Assembly: GCA_028583605.1 (NCBI GenBank)
Contig: CM053327.1
Coordinates: 44,010,559-44,074,558 of the forward strand
Reading direction: 5' to 3'
DNA length: 64,000 nt
Source of the DNA: Dastarcus helophoroides
Lineage: Eukaryota > Arthropoda > Insecta > Coleoptera > Bothrideridae
The translations under genes were made by a program, and so were the position numbers. Below, piece after piece: positions 47,790 through 60,859 of this stretch. How positions within the stretch are numbered: position 1 is the stretch's first letter; each line of letters opens with the position of its first letter. The notes under the pieces are model-generated. The model was not told the DNA's origin. It made no database searches and saw only the letters and a program-made list of their open reading frames with translations.

Positions 47790-48615
47790 TAAACGCTTCA
47801 ATTTTATTAATTTAGAAGATAAAGCTGTCAATTGACCAGATAAAGCGAGGACGATTTGGCAAAATTTTTGCCTCGTTATGGATCCATTAATCATCTGAGG
47901 TAGATCTAAGTTGTTGCAACGTGGAACGTGTCCACACACTTCCAAACTTGACGGTCTGGTAATGTCACGGGTCACCAATGATCCGCATACCGTCAAGAAC
48001 CAGCGAAATCAGGAGGACAAAGCTGTCAATTGACCAAATAAATCAAGGACGATTTGGCAAAATTTTTTCCTCTCTATGGATCCTTTAACCACCTGAGGTA
48101 GATCTAAGTTGTTGCAACGTGGAACGTGCCCACACACTTCCAAACTTGACCGTCCGGTAATGTCACGGGTCACCAATGATTCGCATACCGTCAAGAACCA
48201 GCGAAATCAGGAGGACAAAGCTGTCAATGGACCAAATAAATCAAGGACGATTTGGCAAAATTGTTTCCTCTCTATGGATCCTTTAACCACCTGAGGTAGA
48301 TCTAAGTTGTTGCAACGTGGAACGTGCCCACACACTTCCAAACTTGACCGTCCGGTAATGTCACGGGTCACCAATGATTCGCATACCATCAAGAACCAAC
48401 GAAATCAGGAGGACAAAGCTGTCAATTGACCAGATAAACCAAGGACGGTTTGGCAAAATTTTTGCCTCGCTATGGATCCATTAACCACCTGAGGTAGATC
48501 TAAGTTGTGACAACGTGGAACGTGTCCACACACTTCCAAACTTGACCGCCTGGTAATGTCAGGGGTCACCAATGATTCGCATACCATCGCTCAAGAACCA
48601 GCGAAATCAAGAGGA
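47790..48615 (+). repeat. 198-bp satellite, 4 copies
   Basis: GAGGACAAAGCTGTCAATTG-type starts at about 47817, 48013, 48211 and 48409, spacing 196-198 bp. The unit contains ACCACCTGAGGTAGATCTAA, GTTGCAACGTGGAACGTG, CACACACTTCCAAACTTGAC and GTAATGTCACGGGTCACC. It is richer in GC than the flanks. 198 is divisible by 3, so one - strand frame (VCESLVTRDITGRSSLEVCG and onward) recurs in every unit but is closed by one in-frame TGA per unit. Confidence 0.93.
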
Positions 48616-51600
48616 CGTTTTAGAGTTGAATCATGAATTCTAGAAGAGTCGAATTCATTCATGATATGGTGCGATCGAAATAGAAAAAATCACTCGCGAC
48701 ATATAATTAATTTCATGGGAAACCAACATCTTAAACTCATTCTGAACTCTACTTAAAAATGATTACTTACTGCGGAGATCTATTTGTGTGTTATTATAAT
48801 AGCAAAAGATATTATATGCTCTGTTGTCATGACATAACTTGTAATTTCATTTTAAATACTTAACAATAGGTAAAAAAAATAATGATATTACGAGTGCGTT
48901 TTCTAATACTAAGAAATGAAATCAGTTGAAGCATCAAGTTTATTTACTGCATGTCAATCACCACAGTAAAGTGGCGCTGTTAATTCAATAGATGCATTTC
49001 GATCAGAAAAGGAAATAAATACCAACATATAATTAATATTAATAACAACATAAGGCGTTGAGTCATGATGACATGACCACTTCAGTGACACACAATTCGT
49101 CTTCCCTCTGTTAAATTGGTTCTACACATTAGTATTCACTTTAAACTTCAAGTTTTAAGTAAGCGGTAAAGCGGTGACTAAGGCACGTTTCTATTTAAAA
49201 AAATGTAATTGTAAACTACTGTAAAAGTGCCAGTTAGCGCGTGATTGACAACTTTCAGTGAATTAGTACGAGATTAGAAGCAAAATCTTCCGCTAGATTC
49301 AAAGCAAAATCTTCCACTACATTCGCTCTTGCAAATCCAGCATCAACAGTATGTTTTATTTTGTAAAAGAAAAACGCTCGCGAATGGTGATAATATCGCG
49401 CCGTGCCAAAAGCATTAATAATAGTGTCACAATCTGACTCGAGCATTTCGATTTGTTTTTTCTTCAAATTTCGGTCTTTTTTCTTAACATTTCGGTATTG
49501 TTTCTTAAAATTTCGGTATCGTTTCTTAAAATTTCGGTATTTTCCTCAACATTGTTTGAATGTTGTTTAAAAAGTCAGAGCGAAATTAAAAAAAATATAT
49601 GTTCCTGTTCAGATACGTTCAAGTGTCGGTAAATATCAAAGAAACGAATAGATATCCAATTGTTTATTTCATCTCGTCAGGACTTTAATTATTCTGTTTT
49701 ATTGGCTTTTTCATTTAGGTTGCATAATCCACCAATTCGGATTAAAATTGGAAACCAATCCTATTGAAATACATTATGCATGACTCATTATTTTTACGAC
49801 CTTGTGCCTCGGACAATTATTTTAGCAATTACTTTTGTTTACACACAAGCGTGTTCCCCACAGTCGACAATCGACATTGGGTTTCTATCGTATGCGTATA
49901 ATTCAAACGTAATTAGCCTTCTTCACTTAATTTTAATTGTATAGATATGGGAAGTCAACATGCAAATCTTTTTAAATAATTACCATTTACAAATCTGGTC
50001 GGCAACAGCACTATTAACAAACATTCTCATCTTCTTCAACGGAGATGATTATCAATATTCGTATACTTTACTGGAAAGTAATGAAGCGTTATAAATTAAT
50101 GACCTATTTCTGAATATTTAACTTCTGAAGCTGTTTCTGAATGTTCAACTTCTGAAGCTCTAGAAAATACCATCTGCCCATATGAGTCATTTTGGGAGCC
50201 AATTCTTCCCAAACAACTGACTGACTGTCTAGTAGCCTAGTAAATTTCGAGAACACTGAACTGAATTGAATGAATCACAGGTATATATCTGAATGATTTA
50301 TATCAGACATCTGTTTCCGAAGTTTCCATCTCAGAAAAACTTCTAGTAAGCTTTAGACGTAGACACCTGCACATGAGTCACTTCACGATAACAACTGTCT
50401 GGTACATTCCATAAGGAGGTCTATATACATCACGATTTCTAACGCATCAGTTCATTGCAGTATTCAACCAAAATCCTAATTATTTTCGCCGTCGTATTAA
50501 TTCCCCTCATTAGTTTTTAACTAATACTTAAGTGAACATCCTAAAAATTAAAAAAACTTGATCCGTAAACAATCACAGATCATTAACTAGTTTCCTGTTA
50601 AATCTGGTATGTCCCCATGATTCGAGAAGCTCTCGTCTGTTAATTTCTAAGCGGCGCGCGAAATTGTTAAACATAATTTGAAACACTAGAAGCAATTAGA
50701 AGTCCCTAACGCAATTAAGTTTTATCTGTTGTGGTTTCTGGTGCTATCTCCAATTACTGCCGCGCGACCAGACACAGCCTGCGATGCAAGTGTTTTGTTT
50801 CGCGTTTAAATGATGAACATCTGGATTGTGTTTTGAGCCCCTTAGGTATTATCGGGAATTGTAGTTTTGAAACTGCTGACGAAATTAAAACAAATCCTGT
50901 AATAACTGAATCTAGTGAAATACGACTTGGAAGTTTCAAACAACGTGAAGCGCCAGAGCTATCATCTGAAACAGTAAGTGTATGAAGCATAATTTTTGGT
51001 TCTTTAAATTAACTTGTCATTAACTGAAAGTTTAGGCTTCAGTGAAAACTGCAATGTTGCATTGTTTCCGTTAAAGTGTTAGAGTAATACCCTGGGAACC
51101 ACCTAGATGATAGTTGTATTCTTCATTGCAGTTCATTTAGTCTTGAACCATAATTTCCTTGTGGGCACAATCTCTGCTCTGTCAAAGGGTAAATCCGCGT
51201 ATTTTTGGTTGGCCCAATTTGACTTCTTTTGTCCTGCATATCCTCTATACGTTCTTTGCGAAACTGGGTTAATTTGATTCATTTTTTATGGGCTTTTGGT
51301 TCGCCAATTCCTTCTTCTACAAATCTAGGTTTACCTTTTGTTAGGGATTGGCAATCTTTTATAGATTTTCCCAATCATGTCTTGTTAACGTTGGAGTGCT
51401 CCATTCGTAGTCAAATTCCAATAAAGGTTTCCCTCCTGTTATTCCTTTGCTTCTGAGGATGATCCCTTGGAACCATTTTTGCATAGACTTTGCTCATCTG
51501 AATCCATTATCCAAAATTCTACTAACGGTGGTTGTATATCAGATTTGACTACTTTTCTATCGTTTCTGAGCATCAAGGCGACCCAAACTCGACGCGATTG

Positions 51601-52219
51601 TATCGACATATTCATCAATTCTTGCAATTGATTCCATATTGCTCTTCAACTAAGTCTTGGTTTTCTGAAAATGTTTTAACCCATCAGAAAACGTGGACCC
51701 TTAATAGAACACTGCCTCCGTATACCTCTGTGCCCAAATCTGAAGCGAAAACTTGGCGGATCAAACTGTTGCAACCAGAGACTAAATAGACTGAACGTTT
51801 CAATGTTGTCTCATGCGTACAGTTGAAGCTAAAATCCGGGGAAGCCCATTTTCTTTAAAAAAAGCCGATGTTATCTTCGCAAAGGTCTGTCAAATAATAA
51901 GAGGGCGTTGCGAGCTAGATGGAGCTAGGCTTTCGCCAGGCTTTCAACTGGCTTCACTGCTTACCGTATTAGGTTCAGTCTGTATAGTCTCTGGTTGCAA
52001 CTCAACTTCTGAACTAGAGCGAAAACCGGTTCATGGCAAAAATCAAACCACTAAGTGATTTTCGTGAATTCAAACGATTACTGAATGGTCATCTTATGCC
52101 TTCCCTACAAACAGAAATGATCTAGCTTTCTCAAATCAATTAAAACAGTTAATGAACAAATTATGAAAACTTGTGACTAAATATTGCGAGCCAATTCTTA
52201 TTAGAAGATTAGGCGATCC
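48616..52219 (+). other. dlg1: Intron spacer with weak signs of decayed coding sequence
   Basis: Mostly AT-rich non-repeat sequence. A ~24-bp unit (ATTTCGGTATTGTTTCTTAA) is repeated about four times at 49465-49550, resembling the AAATTT satellite. Between about 50720 and 52060 several adjacent + frames have protein-like composition (see 50754-50970). No family is recognised. Confidence 0.5.
50754..50970 (+). pseudogene. Possible unrecognised exon or decayed coding fragment
   Basis: A + frame here reads with balanced composition (for example LGIIGNCSFETADEIKTNP, then SSEIRLGSFKQREAPELSSE) and meets a strong donor-like GTAAGT at 50971-50976. A CCAG before ACACAGCC at about 50772 could be its acceptor. 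Downstream frames at 51229-51456, 51532-51789 and 51813-52058 are also open but in different frames, suggesting a decayed gene or retroelement. I recognise no domain. It could be an alternative dlg1 exon, a pseudogene or chance. Confidence 0.22.
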
Positions 52220-55200
52220 AAACTGCCTAAAAATAAAGGTCATCCAGACTATTTACCTACAAAAAATATAGCTTTTCAGATTAGTAAAGGAACCAATTAA
52301 AGACGAGACAACATTCCAATAAAGGTGATATTTAATAAGATATTGGCAGAAGACCGGATCTAATTACTATTCATCAAATTGTGGAATTTCCAAGTTGTCA
52401 GGATTCTTGCTCTTTCTAATGGAATAACTGAATCTTAAAAGGCAAGACATTTATCTACCGACAAAAATCGCGACCTTAAAATTGAGCAGTACCGACAAAG
52501 GTTGATTTGCCTAAAGTAACGATGGCCTTTCCATAATTTCTTCGACCCTGCAAATCTTGGTCATCATTTATTTCTATTTCTGCCTCCTTTTGGGTTTCCT
52601 CCTCCTCTTCTTCCTTCCTTCCTTCTTCTGGCTCCTCTTTTTCCTTCCCCTCTTCCTCTTCTTCTGCCTTCTGTTCTTTCTCTTCTTCCTCTTCCTCCTC
52701 TTCTTCTTCCTCTTCCTCCTCTTCTTCTTCCTCTTCCCCCTCTTCTTTCTCTTTCCCCTCTTCCTCCTCTTCTCCTTCCTCTTCATCTTTTTCTTCCTAT
52801 TCTTCCTCTTGTTATTCTTCTTCTTCCTCTTCTTCTGCCTCCTATTCTTACTCTTCTTCATCCTATTCTTACTCTTCTTCCTCCTATTTTTCCTCTTCTT
52901 TTTCCCCTCTTCTTCTTGCCCCTTCTTCCTTCCCCTTCTTTTCATCCTTTCTCTTTTCTTCTTCTTCCTTGTTCTCTTCTTCTTCCTCTTCTTCTGCTTC
53001 CTATTCTTCTTCCTCCTCCTCTTCTCCTTATCTTCCTCCTAGTCATACTCTTCTTCTGCCTTCTGTTCTTTCTCTTCTTCCTTATCCTCCTCTTCTTTCT
53101 CTTCCTCTTATTCTTACTCTTCTTCCTCGTTTTCATCCTCTTCCTCCCCTTCTTCCCCTTATCTTCCTCCTCCTCTTCCTCCTATTCATACTCTTCTTCT
53201 ACCTTCTGTTCTTTCTCTTCTTCCTTATTCTCCTCTTCTTCTTCTTATTCTTACTCTTCTTCCTCGTCTTCATCCTCTTCTTCCTCATTTTCTGCCTTCT
53301 CTTCTTCCTCTTTCTCCTCTTATTCCTCTTCTTCTTCCTCTTCCTCCTTTTTTACCTCTTCCTACTCTACTTCTTTCTCATATTCTTAGCCTTCTTCCTC
53401 TTCTTATTCTTCTTCTTTCTCTTCTTCTGCCTCCTATTCTTCCTCTTCTTTTATCCCTCTTGTTCTTGCCCCTTGTTTCCTCTTCTTCTGCTTCCTATTC
53501 TTCTTCTTCCTCCTCCTCTTCCCCTTATCTTCCTCCTATTTATACTCTTCTTCTTCCTCTTATTCTTTCTCTTCTTATTATTCCTCCTCTGCTTCCCCTT
53601 TTTCCTGTTCTTCTTCCTTTTCTTCCTACATTTTTTCGTACTCATAGTGGTGCATTCAATAATTCCGAACTGCCTAAAAACAAAGGTCATCCAGACTATT
53701 TACCTACAAAAAATATAGCTTTGCAGATCAGTAAAGGAACCAGTTAAAGACGAGACAGCATTATCTAATGAAGGTGATATTTAATAAGATATTGGTAGAA
53801 GACCGGATCTAATTACTATTCATCCAATTGTGGAATTTCCACGTTGTCGGGATTCTTGATCTTTCTAATGGAATAACTGAATCTTAAAAGGCAAGACATT
53901 TATCTACCGACAAAAATCGCGACGTTAAAATTGAGCGGTACCGACAAAGGTTGATTTGCCTAAAGTAACGATGGCCTTTCCATAATTTCTTCGACCCTGC
54001 AAATGTTGGTCATCATTTATTTCTATTTCTGCCTCCTATTCTTACTCTTCTTCATCCTATTCTTACTCTTCTTCATCCTATTCTTACTCTTCTTCATCCT
54101 ATTCTTACTCTTCTTCATCCTATTCTTACTCTTCTTCATCCTATTCTTACTCTTCTTCATCCTATTCTTACTCTTCTTCATCCTATTCTTACTCTTCTTC
54201 ATCCTATTCTTACTCTTCTTCCTCCTATTTATACTCTTCTTCTGCCTTCTGTTCTTTCTCTTCTTCCTTATCCTCCTCTTCTTCCTGCTCCTGTTCTTCT
54301 TCCTTTTCTTCCTACATTTTTTCGTACTCATAGTGGTGCATTCAATAATTCCGAACTGCCTAAAAACAAAGGTCATCCAGACTATTTACCTACAAAAAAT
54401 ATAGCTTTGCAGATCAGTAAAGGAACCAGTTAAAGACGAGACAGCATTATCTAATGAAGGTGATATTTAATAAGATATTGGTAGAAGACCGGATCTAATT
54501 ACTATTCATCCAATTGTGGAATTTCCACGTTGTCGGGATTCTTGATCTTTCTAATGGAATAACTGAATCTTAAAAGGCAAGACATTTATCTACCGACAAA
54601 ATCGCGACCTTAAAATTGAGCAGTACCGACAAAGGTTGATTTGCCTAAAGTAACGATGGCCTTTCCATAATTTCTTCGACCCTGCAAATGTTGGTCATCA
54701 TTTATTTCTATTTCTGCCTCCTATTCTTCCTCTTGTTATTCTTCTTCTTCCTCCTCCTCTTCTTCCTGCTCCTGTTCTTCTTCCTTTTCTTCCTACATTT
54801 TTTCGTACTCATAGTGGTGCATTCAATAATTCCGAACTGCCTAAAAACAAAGGTCATCCAGACTATTTACCTACAAAAAATATAGCTTTGCAGATCAGTA
54901 AAGGAACCAGTTAAAGACGAGACAGCATTATCTAATGAAGGTGATATTTAATAAGATATTGGTAGAAGACCGGATCTAATTACTATTCATCCAATTGTGG
55001 AATTTCCACGTTGTCGGGATTCTTGATCTTTCTAATGGAATAACTGAATCTTAAAAGGCAAGACATTTATCTACCGACAAAATCGCGACCTTAAAATTGA
55101 GCAGTACCGACAAAGGTTGATTTGCCTAAAGTAACGATGGCCTTTCCATAATTTCTTCGACCCTGCAAATGTTGGTCATCATTTATTTCTATTTCTGCCT

Positions 55201-56680
55201 CCTATTCTTACTCTTCTTCATCCTATTCTTACTCTTCTTCATCCTATTCTTACTCTTCTTCATCCTATTCTTACTCTTCTTCATCCTATTCTTACTCTTC
55301 TTCATCCTATTCTTACTCTTCTTCCTCTTCCTCCTCTTCTTCCTGCTCCTGTTCTTCTTCCTTTTCTTCCTACATTTTTTCGTACTCATAGTGGTGCATT
55401 CAATAATTCCGAACTGCCTAAAAACAAAGGTCATCCAGACTATTTACCTACAAAAAATATAGCTTTGCAGATCAGTAAAGGAACCAGTTAAAGACGAGAC
55501 AGCATTATCTAATGAAGGTGATATTTAATAAGATATTGGTAGAAGACCGGATCTAATTACTATTCATCCAATTGTGGAATTTCCACGTTGTCGGGATTCT
55601 TGATCTTTCTAATGGAATAACTGAATCTTAAAAGGCAAGACATTTATCTACCGACAAAATCGCGACCTTAAAATTGAGCAGTACCGACAAAGGTTGATTT
55701 GCCTAAAGTAACGATGGCCTTTCCATAATTTCTTCGACCCTGCAAATGTTGGTCATCATTTATTTCTATTTCTGCCTCCTATTCTTCCTCTTGTTATTCT
55801 TCTTCTTTCTCTTCTTCTGCCTCCTATTCTTACTCTTCTTCATCCTATTCTTACTCTTCTTCATCCTATTCTTACTCTTCTTCATCCTATTCTTACTCTT
55901 CTTCATCCTATTCTTACTCTTCTTCATCCTATTCTTACTCTTCTTCATCCTATTCTTACTCTTCTTCATCCTATTCTTACTCTTCTTCATCCTATTCTTA
56001 CTCTTCTTCATCCTATTCTTACTCTTCTTCATCCTATTCTTACTCTTCTTCATCCTATTCTTACTCTTCTTCATCCTATTCTTACTCTTCTTCATCCTAT
56101 TCTTACTCTTCTTCATCCTATTCTTACTCTTCTTCATCCTATTCTTACTCTTCTTCCTCTTCTTCTGCCTCCTATTCTTCCTCTTGTTATTCTTCTTCTT
56201 CCTCTTCTTCTGCTTCCTATTCTTCTTCCTCCTCTTCTTCCTGCTCCTGTTCTTCTTCCTTTTCTTCCTACATTTTTTCGTACTCATAGTGGTGCATTCA
56301 ATAATTCCGAACTGCCTAAAAACAAAGGTCATCCAGACTATTTACCTACAAAAAATATAGCTTTGCAGATCAGTAAAGGAACCAGTTAAAGACGAGACAG
56401 CATTATCTAATGAAGGTGATATTTAATAAGATATTGGTAGAAGACCGGATCTAATTACTATTCATCCAATTGTGGAATTTCCACGTTGTCGGGATTCTTG
56501 ATCTTTCTAATGGAATAACTGAATCTTAAAAGGCAAGACATTTATCTACCGACAAAATCGCGACCTTAAAATTGAGCAGTACCGACAAAGGTTGATTTGC
56601 CTAAAGTAACGATGGCCTTTCCATAATTTCTTCGACCCTGCAAATGTTGGTCATCATTTATTTCTATTTCTGCCTCCTAT
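52220..56680 (+). repeat. Macrosatellite: ~400-bp spacer plus variable polypyrimidine tract, six copies
   Basis: A conserved spacer (AACTGCCTAAAAACAAAGGT to TGGTCATCATTTATTTC) starts at 52221, 53668, 54354, 54835, 55412 and 56310. Each is followed by a C/T-only tract of different length ending CCTACATTTTTTCGTACTCA and TAGTGGTGCATTCAATAATT. Start-to-start distances are 1447, 686, 481, 577 and 898 bp; the spacer length hardly changes, so the pyrimidine tract accounts for the variation. Within the tracts a 21-bp unit (ATCCTATTCTTACTCTTCTTC) is present about 8 times (54040-54230), 0 times (54720-54790), 5 times (55200-55320), ~15 times (55820-56155) and 2-3 times (56680-56735). Long open frames rich in L/F or K/R/N are artefacts of T/C-only sequence. 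Confidence 0.93.
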
Positions 56681-59042
56681 TCTTACTCTTCTTCATCCTA
56701 TTCTTACTCTTCTTCATCCTATTCTTACTCTTCTTCCTCTTCCTCCTCTTCTTCTTCCTCTTCTTCTGCTTCCTATTCTTCTTCTTCCTCTTCTTCCTTC
56801 TCTTCTCCCTTCTTCTTCCTCTTCTTCTTCCTCCTCTTCTTCTTCCTCTTCTCCTTCCTCTTCATCTTCTACTTCTTCCTCTTCTTCCTTCTCTTCTCCC
56901 TTCTTCTTCCTCTTCTTCCTTCTCTGTTCCCCGTTTTTTCTTTTTCTTTATTCTCCTCTTCTTCTTCTGGTTAGCCGTCTTTTTCTGCTTTTTTTCTTTC
57001 TCTGATTCTTTTTCTGCCCTTCTGCTATTTCTTCTACTTCTTCATCTGCGTCTTCTTCCGCATTTTTTTCTCCTGTGTTTTTATCTTCCTCTTTTTCTTC
57101 CTCTTCATCTACTTCTATTTCTTCCTCTTTTTCTTCCTCTTGTTCCTCTTCTTCTTCCTCTTCTAATGCCTCCTTCTCTTTCTCTATTTCCTTCTCCTCT
57201 TCTTCCTGCTCCTGTTCTTCTTCCTGCTCCTCTTTTCCCACTTCTTTTTTTTAATCTTCCTTTTATTCTTTCTCTTTTTCTTCCTCTTGTCCCCTTCTTC
57301 TGCCTCCTCTTTCTATTCTTTTTCTTTCTCTTCTTCCTCCTCTTCCTCTTTTCCCACTTCTTCCTCCTCTTCCTCTTCTTCTATTTATTCTTCCTCGTTT
57401 TCCCCCTCTTTTGCCTTTTCTTATGTTTCTTCTCCCTCTTCTTCTGCCTTCTCTTTCTATTCTTTTTCTTCCCGTTTTTCTTCCTTTTATGACTCCTACG
57501 TCTTCTCTTCTTCCTCTTCTTTTGCCTCCTCTTTCTATTCCTTTTCTTTCTCTTCTTCCTCCTCCTTTTCCTCTTTTCCCACGTCTTTCTCCTCTTCCTC
57601 TTGTCACTCCTCTTCTTTACCTATTCTTCCTCTTTTTCCGTCTTGCTTCTTCTTATGTCTCCTCTTCTTCTGCCTTCTTTTTCTTCCTCCTCTTCCTCTT
57701 TTCCCACTTCTTTCTCCGGTTCCTTTTTTTGCCTCCTCTTCTTCTTCTTCTTCTGCTTTCTATTCTTCTTCTTCCTCCTCCTCTTCCCCTTACCTTCCTC
57801 CTATTCATACTCTTCTTCTGCCTTTTGTTCTCTCTCTTCTTCATTATCCTTCTCTTTTGCCTCTTCCTCGTATTCTTACTCTTCTTTCTCGTCTTCATCC
57901 TCTTCCTCCTCATTTTCTGCCTTCTCTTCTTCCTCCTCTTCTTCTTCCTCTTTTTCTTCTTCCTCCTCTTTTTCCTCTTCCTCCTCTTCTTCTCCCACAT
58001 CTTCTTCCTCTTCATCCTCTTCTTCCTATTCTTCTTGTTTCTCTTCTTCTGTCTCCTATTCTTACTCTTCTTCCTCCTATTCTTCCTCTTCTTTCTTCCC
58101 TCTTCTTCTTGCCCCTTCTTCCTTTTCTTCTTCTTCTTCCTCCCCCTTCTCTTCATCCTTTCTCTTTTCTTCTTCCCTGTTCTCTTCTTCTTCCTCTTCT
58201 TCTGCTGTATATTCTTCCTCTTCATCCTCTTGTTCCTATTCTTCCTCTTTTTCCTCTTCTTATTATTCTTCTTCTTCCTCTTCTTATTCTTCTTCTTTCT
58301 CTTCTTCTGCCTTCTATTCTTACTCTTCTTCCTTCTATTCTTCCTCTTCTTTTTTCCCTCTTCTTCTTGCCCCTTCTTCCTTTTCTTCTTCTTCCTTTCT
58401 CTTTTCTTCTTCCTTGTCCCCTTCTTCTTCCTCTTCTTCTGCTTTCTATTCTTCTTCTTTTTCCTCCTCTTTTCCCACTTCTTTCTCCTCTTCCTCTTTT
58501 CACTCCTCTTCTACTTATTCTTCCTCTTTTTCCTCCTCTTTTGCTTCTTCTTATGTCTCCTCTTCTTCTGCCTCCTCTTTCTATTCTTTTTCATCCTCTT
58601 TTCCCACTTCTTTCTCCTTTTCCTCTTTTTCCCTCCTCTTCTTATTCTTCCCCTTTTTCCTCCTCTTCCTATTCTTTTTTTTCTCTTCCTCCTCTTCCTC
58701 TTTTCCCACTTCTTTCTCCGCTTTCTCTTTTCCCTCTTCTTATGTCTCCTCTTCTTCCTCTTCTTCTGTCTCCTTTTCTTTTTCTTCCTCTTCTTCCCCT
58801 CTTCCTCTTTCCCTATTTCTTCCTCTTTTCCCTCTTCTTCTTCCTCTTTTTCTCCTCTTATTCCTCTTCTTATGTCGCCTCTTCTTCCTCCTCCTCTTCT
58901 TCTGCTTCTTCTTCTTCCTATTCTTCTTGTTCTTCCCCTTCTTTTTCCTTCTGTTCTTTATTCTATTCTTCCTCTTCTTTTTCCTGTTATTCTTCCTCTT
59001 TTTCCTCCACTTCTTCCTCTTGTCCCTCTTCTTCTTTCTCTA
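56681..59042 (+). repeat. Long polypyrimidine (CT) tract, 2.4 kb
   Basis: Almost only C and T on the + strand, in irregular TTC, TTCCTC and CTTCTT words, with few purines. A less simple window at about 56930-57110 (TTAGCCGTCTTTTTCTGCTT side) recurs at 60900-61170. It ends at 59043 with TCATACTCATAGTGGTGCAT, the same 3' boundary as the macrosatellite tracts. Such tracts can adopt triplex (H-DNA) forms. Frames of up to 590 codons here are not genes. Confidence 0.92.
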
Positions 59043-60859
59043 ATTTTTCATACTCATAGTGGTGCATTAAATAATTCTAAAACAGCCTGCGTACAAAATC
59101 TTAAATTTCTAGGCTAGGATATTATACAAATGTCCATATTTGATCGTCCTTATATTCTATCTTGTGTTTGTAATAGTACGTAATTTTTTCCGAAATTTTA
59201 ATCTTTTTTTCGAAAGAATAAGTTTCATCTTCAACTCGTTACTTTTTATACCTATAAAATCTACAGGAACGCTCTAATCAGTTAATCAGTTTTATGCTAA
59301 AGTGTCTATTTATCGACACAAGACGACGTGGCAAATAGAGACGCATTTAAAACAGCAATAAGGCCAAAGTGCGCCTGAAGTGCTTCAGTTCATCGGAGTT
59401 AAAACTGCTGCTCGTTAGAGGTAAGAAGACAATTAGCACTTACACATCGGCTATCAGATATATTCCAACGATCTTCTTGTTGGAGCAGTTTCGTTTGAAA
59501 ATCTCCCTATCTTAATGCCCTTTAACCGTTTTAACATCATCATATTGATTACAATCTGGACTAGTGGGACATTCCAGACTGGCGCGCAAGCCTCATATTT
59601 CTATTTAGACACTTTGCTCTTCTAACAGCTTTGCACAGGTCATGGTTTAACGACGCTAACTTTCATTACCTGACGTAGTGAAGCCATTTAAGCGGATTTT
59701 TTTCCTTTGCTTTCCTTATTTTTGAGTCTGTCTTGAATCGATGTGTGAAAATGTGTTTTCGACATCTAAATGCAAATTTGGGAGGTAGCGCGAAAGGTAA
59801 TCTTGATGTTTATTTAGTGTTGCAATTTCACCTCGACAATTTCACTTCGGGGGTATGTGCGTCTTAGTTGTGGCGCGGTGGCAATATCAACAGCGATTTC
59901 TGTAATCTATTTGACGGATATTTCTTTTGTTGTTAGATGACACAGTTTAAGTTTAAATGTAGACATACAGTTGCAACTGTTGTTGTATTTTTTAATCTTT
60001 CAGGTTTCAGGGACAAGATTTGTATTTAAATAATTAAGTGATATTTTCGTTTGCGCTGATTGAACACGAAAATCAATCCTACGTCTTTGTTCATAAATTT
60101 TAAGTCTTTGAAATTCTTAAAAAGTGTTATACACTATGGCCTCATGATGTATAACCACTGTGCTATAGCCAAATATTGTAATATCGATATTCTGGCATTC
60201 TAGCAATATCGTATCCTTACTAATGGCATCAATAAACCGAAATTGATTACCCCCAGACGTATAATATATTAACAGGTAGGAAACTATTACCCCCCTTCTA
60301 TCTCTCCTGGGAATTCAAAGTCTGAGAGTTGAGGTAAAATATTTACCAAGTTTGCCTATCTGCTATTTGCCTTGCCGGTTAGTTTGAAACCAAAACGTAC
60401 CCTTCTACATGTCGCGGCTTTACCAATCGCCATCCATCACTTCCTGTTCGGCGTTTAATATGTTGCACCGACTGCCTTCGTGTCCAAGTTTCTACACTTC
60501 TTGGATAATGACAAAAACTGCAACAACATACTCATTATCTTGACTGGAGACGTAACGAGTAGGTTTGATTCTTAGGCGTATTAAAATATGCTCTCTTGAG
60601 TCAAATTATTCAGGATTTTTTTTGCATTCTTGATGAAAAACAGAGAGAAATTATCTGATCCATAAGAATACAGCAGTATTTCATCGTATTTTTATTTCTA
60701 GTCATTTTAAAATATTCAGTGCTAGTGACTGACAACCCTGAAAATAATTCAGCATTTTTTATTATTTGCATCATGACACAAATAGCGAAAACTGGACTAC
60801 AATAGTCGAGTCATTCATTAACTTAATGTATTCATAATGTATTCGCAGTAATATATTTC
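59043..60859 (+). other. dlg1: Intron spacer between the two long CT tracts
   Basis: The first ~120 bp (to about 59170: TAGTGGTGCATTAAATAATT, CTAGGCTAGGATATTATACA, ACAAATGTCCATATTTGATC) is repeated at 63058-63180. A Penelope-like remnant lies at 59971-60035. A donor-like GTAAGA occurs at 59421. Otherwise nothing is recognisable. Confidence 0.6.
59971..60035 (+). mobile_element. Penelope-like remnant
   Basis: TGTTGTATTTTTTAATCTTT followed by CAGGTTTCAGGGACAAG and TTTGTATTTAAATAATT matches the right arm end of the fold-back elements (TTTCTTGGTTTCAGGGG, TCTGTATTTCAATT) with substitutions. It is truncated on both sides. Confidence 0.5.

Noticed and set aside
56948..57241. Glu-rich - strand frame (97 codons) as a gene fragment
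   Set aside because: It lies in the less-simple part of the CT tract and could be the tract's source, but the composition alone explains it and no homology is recognised.
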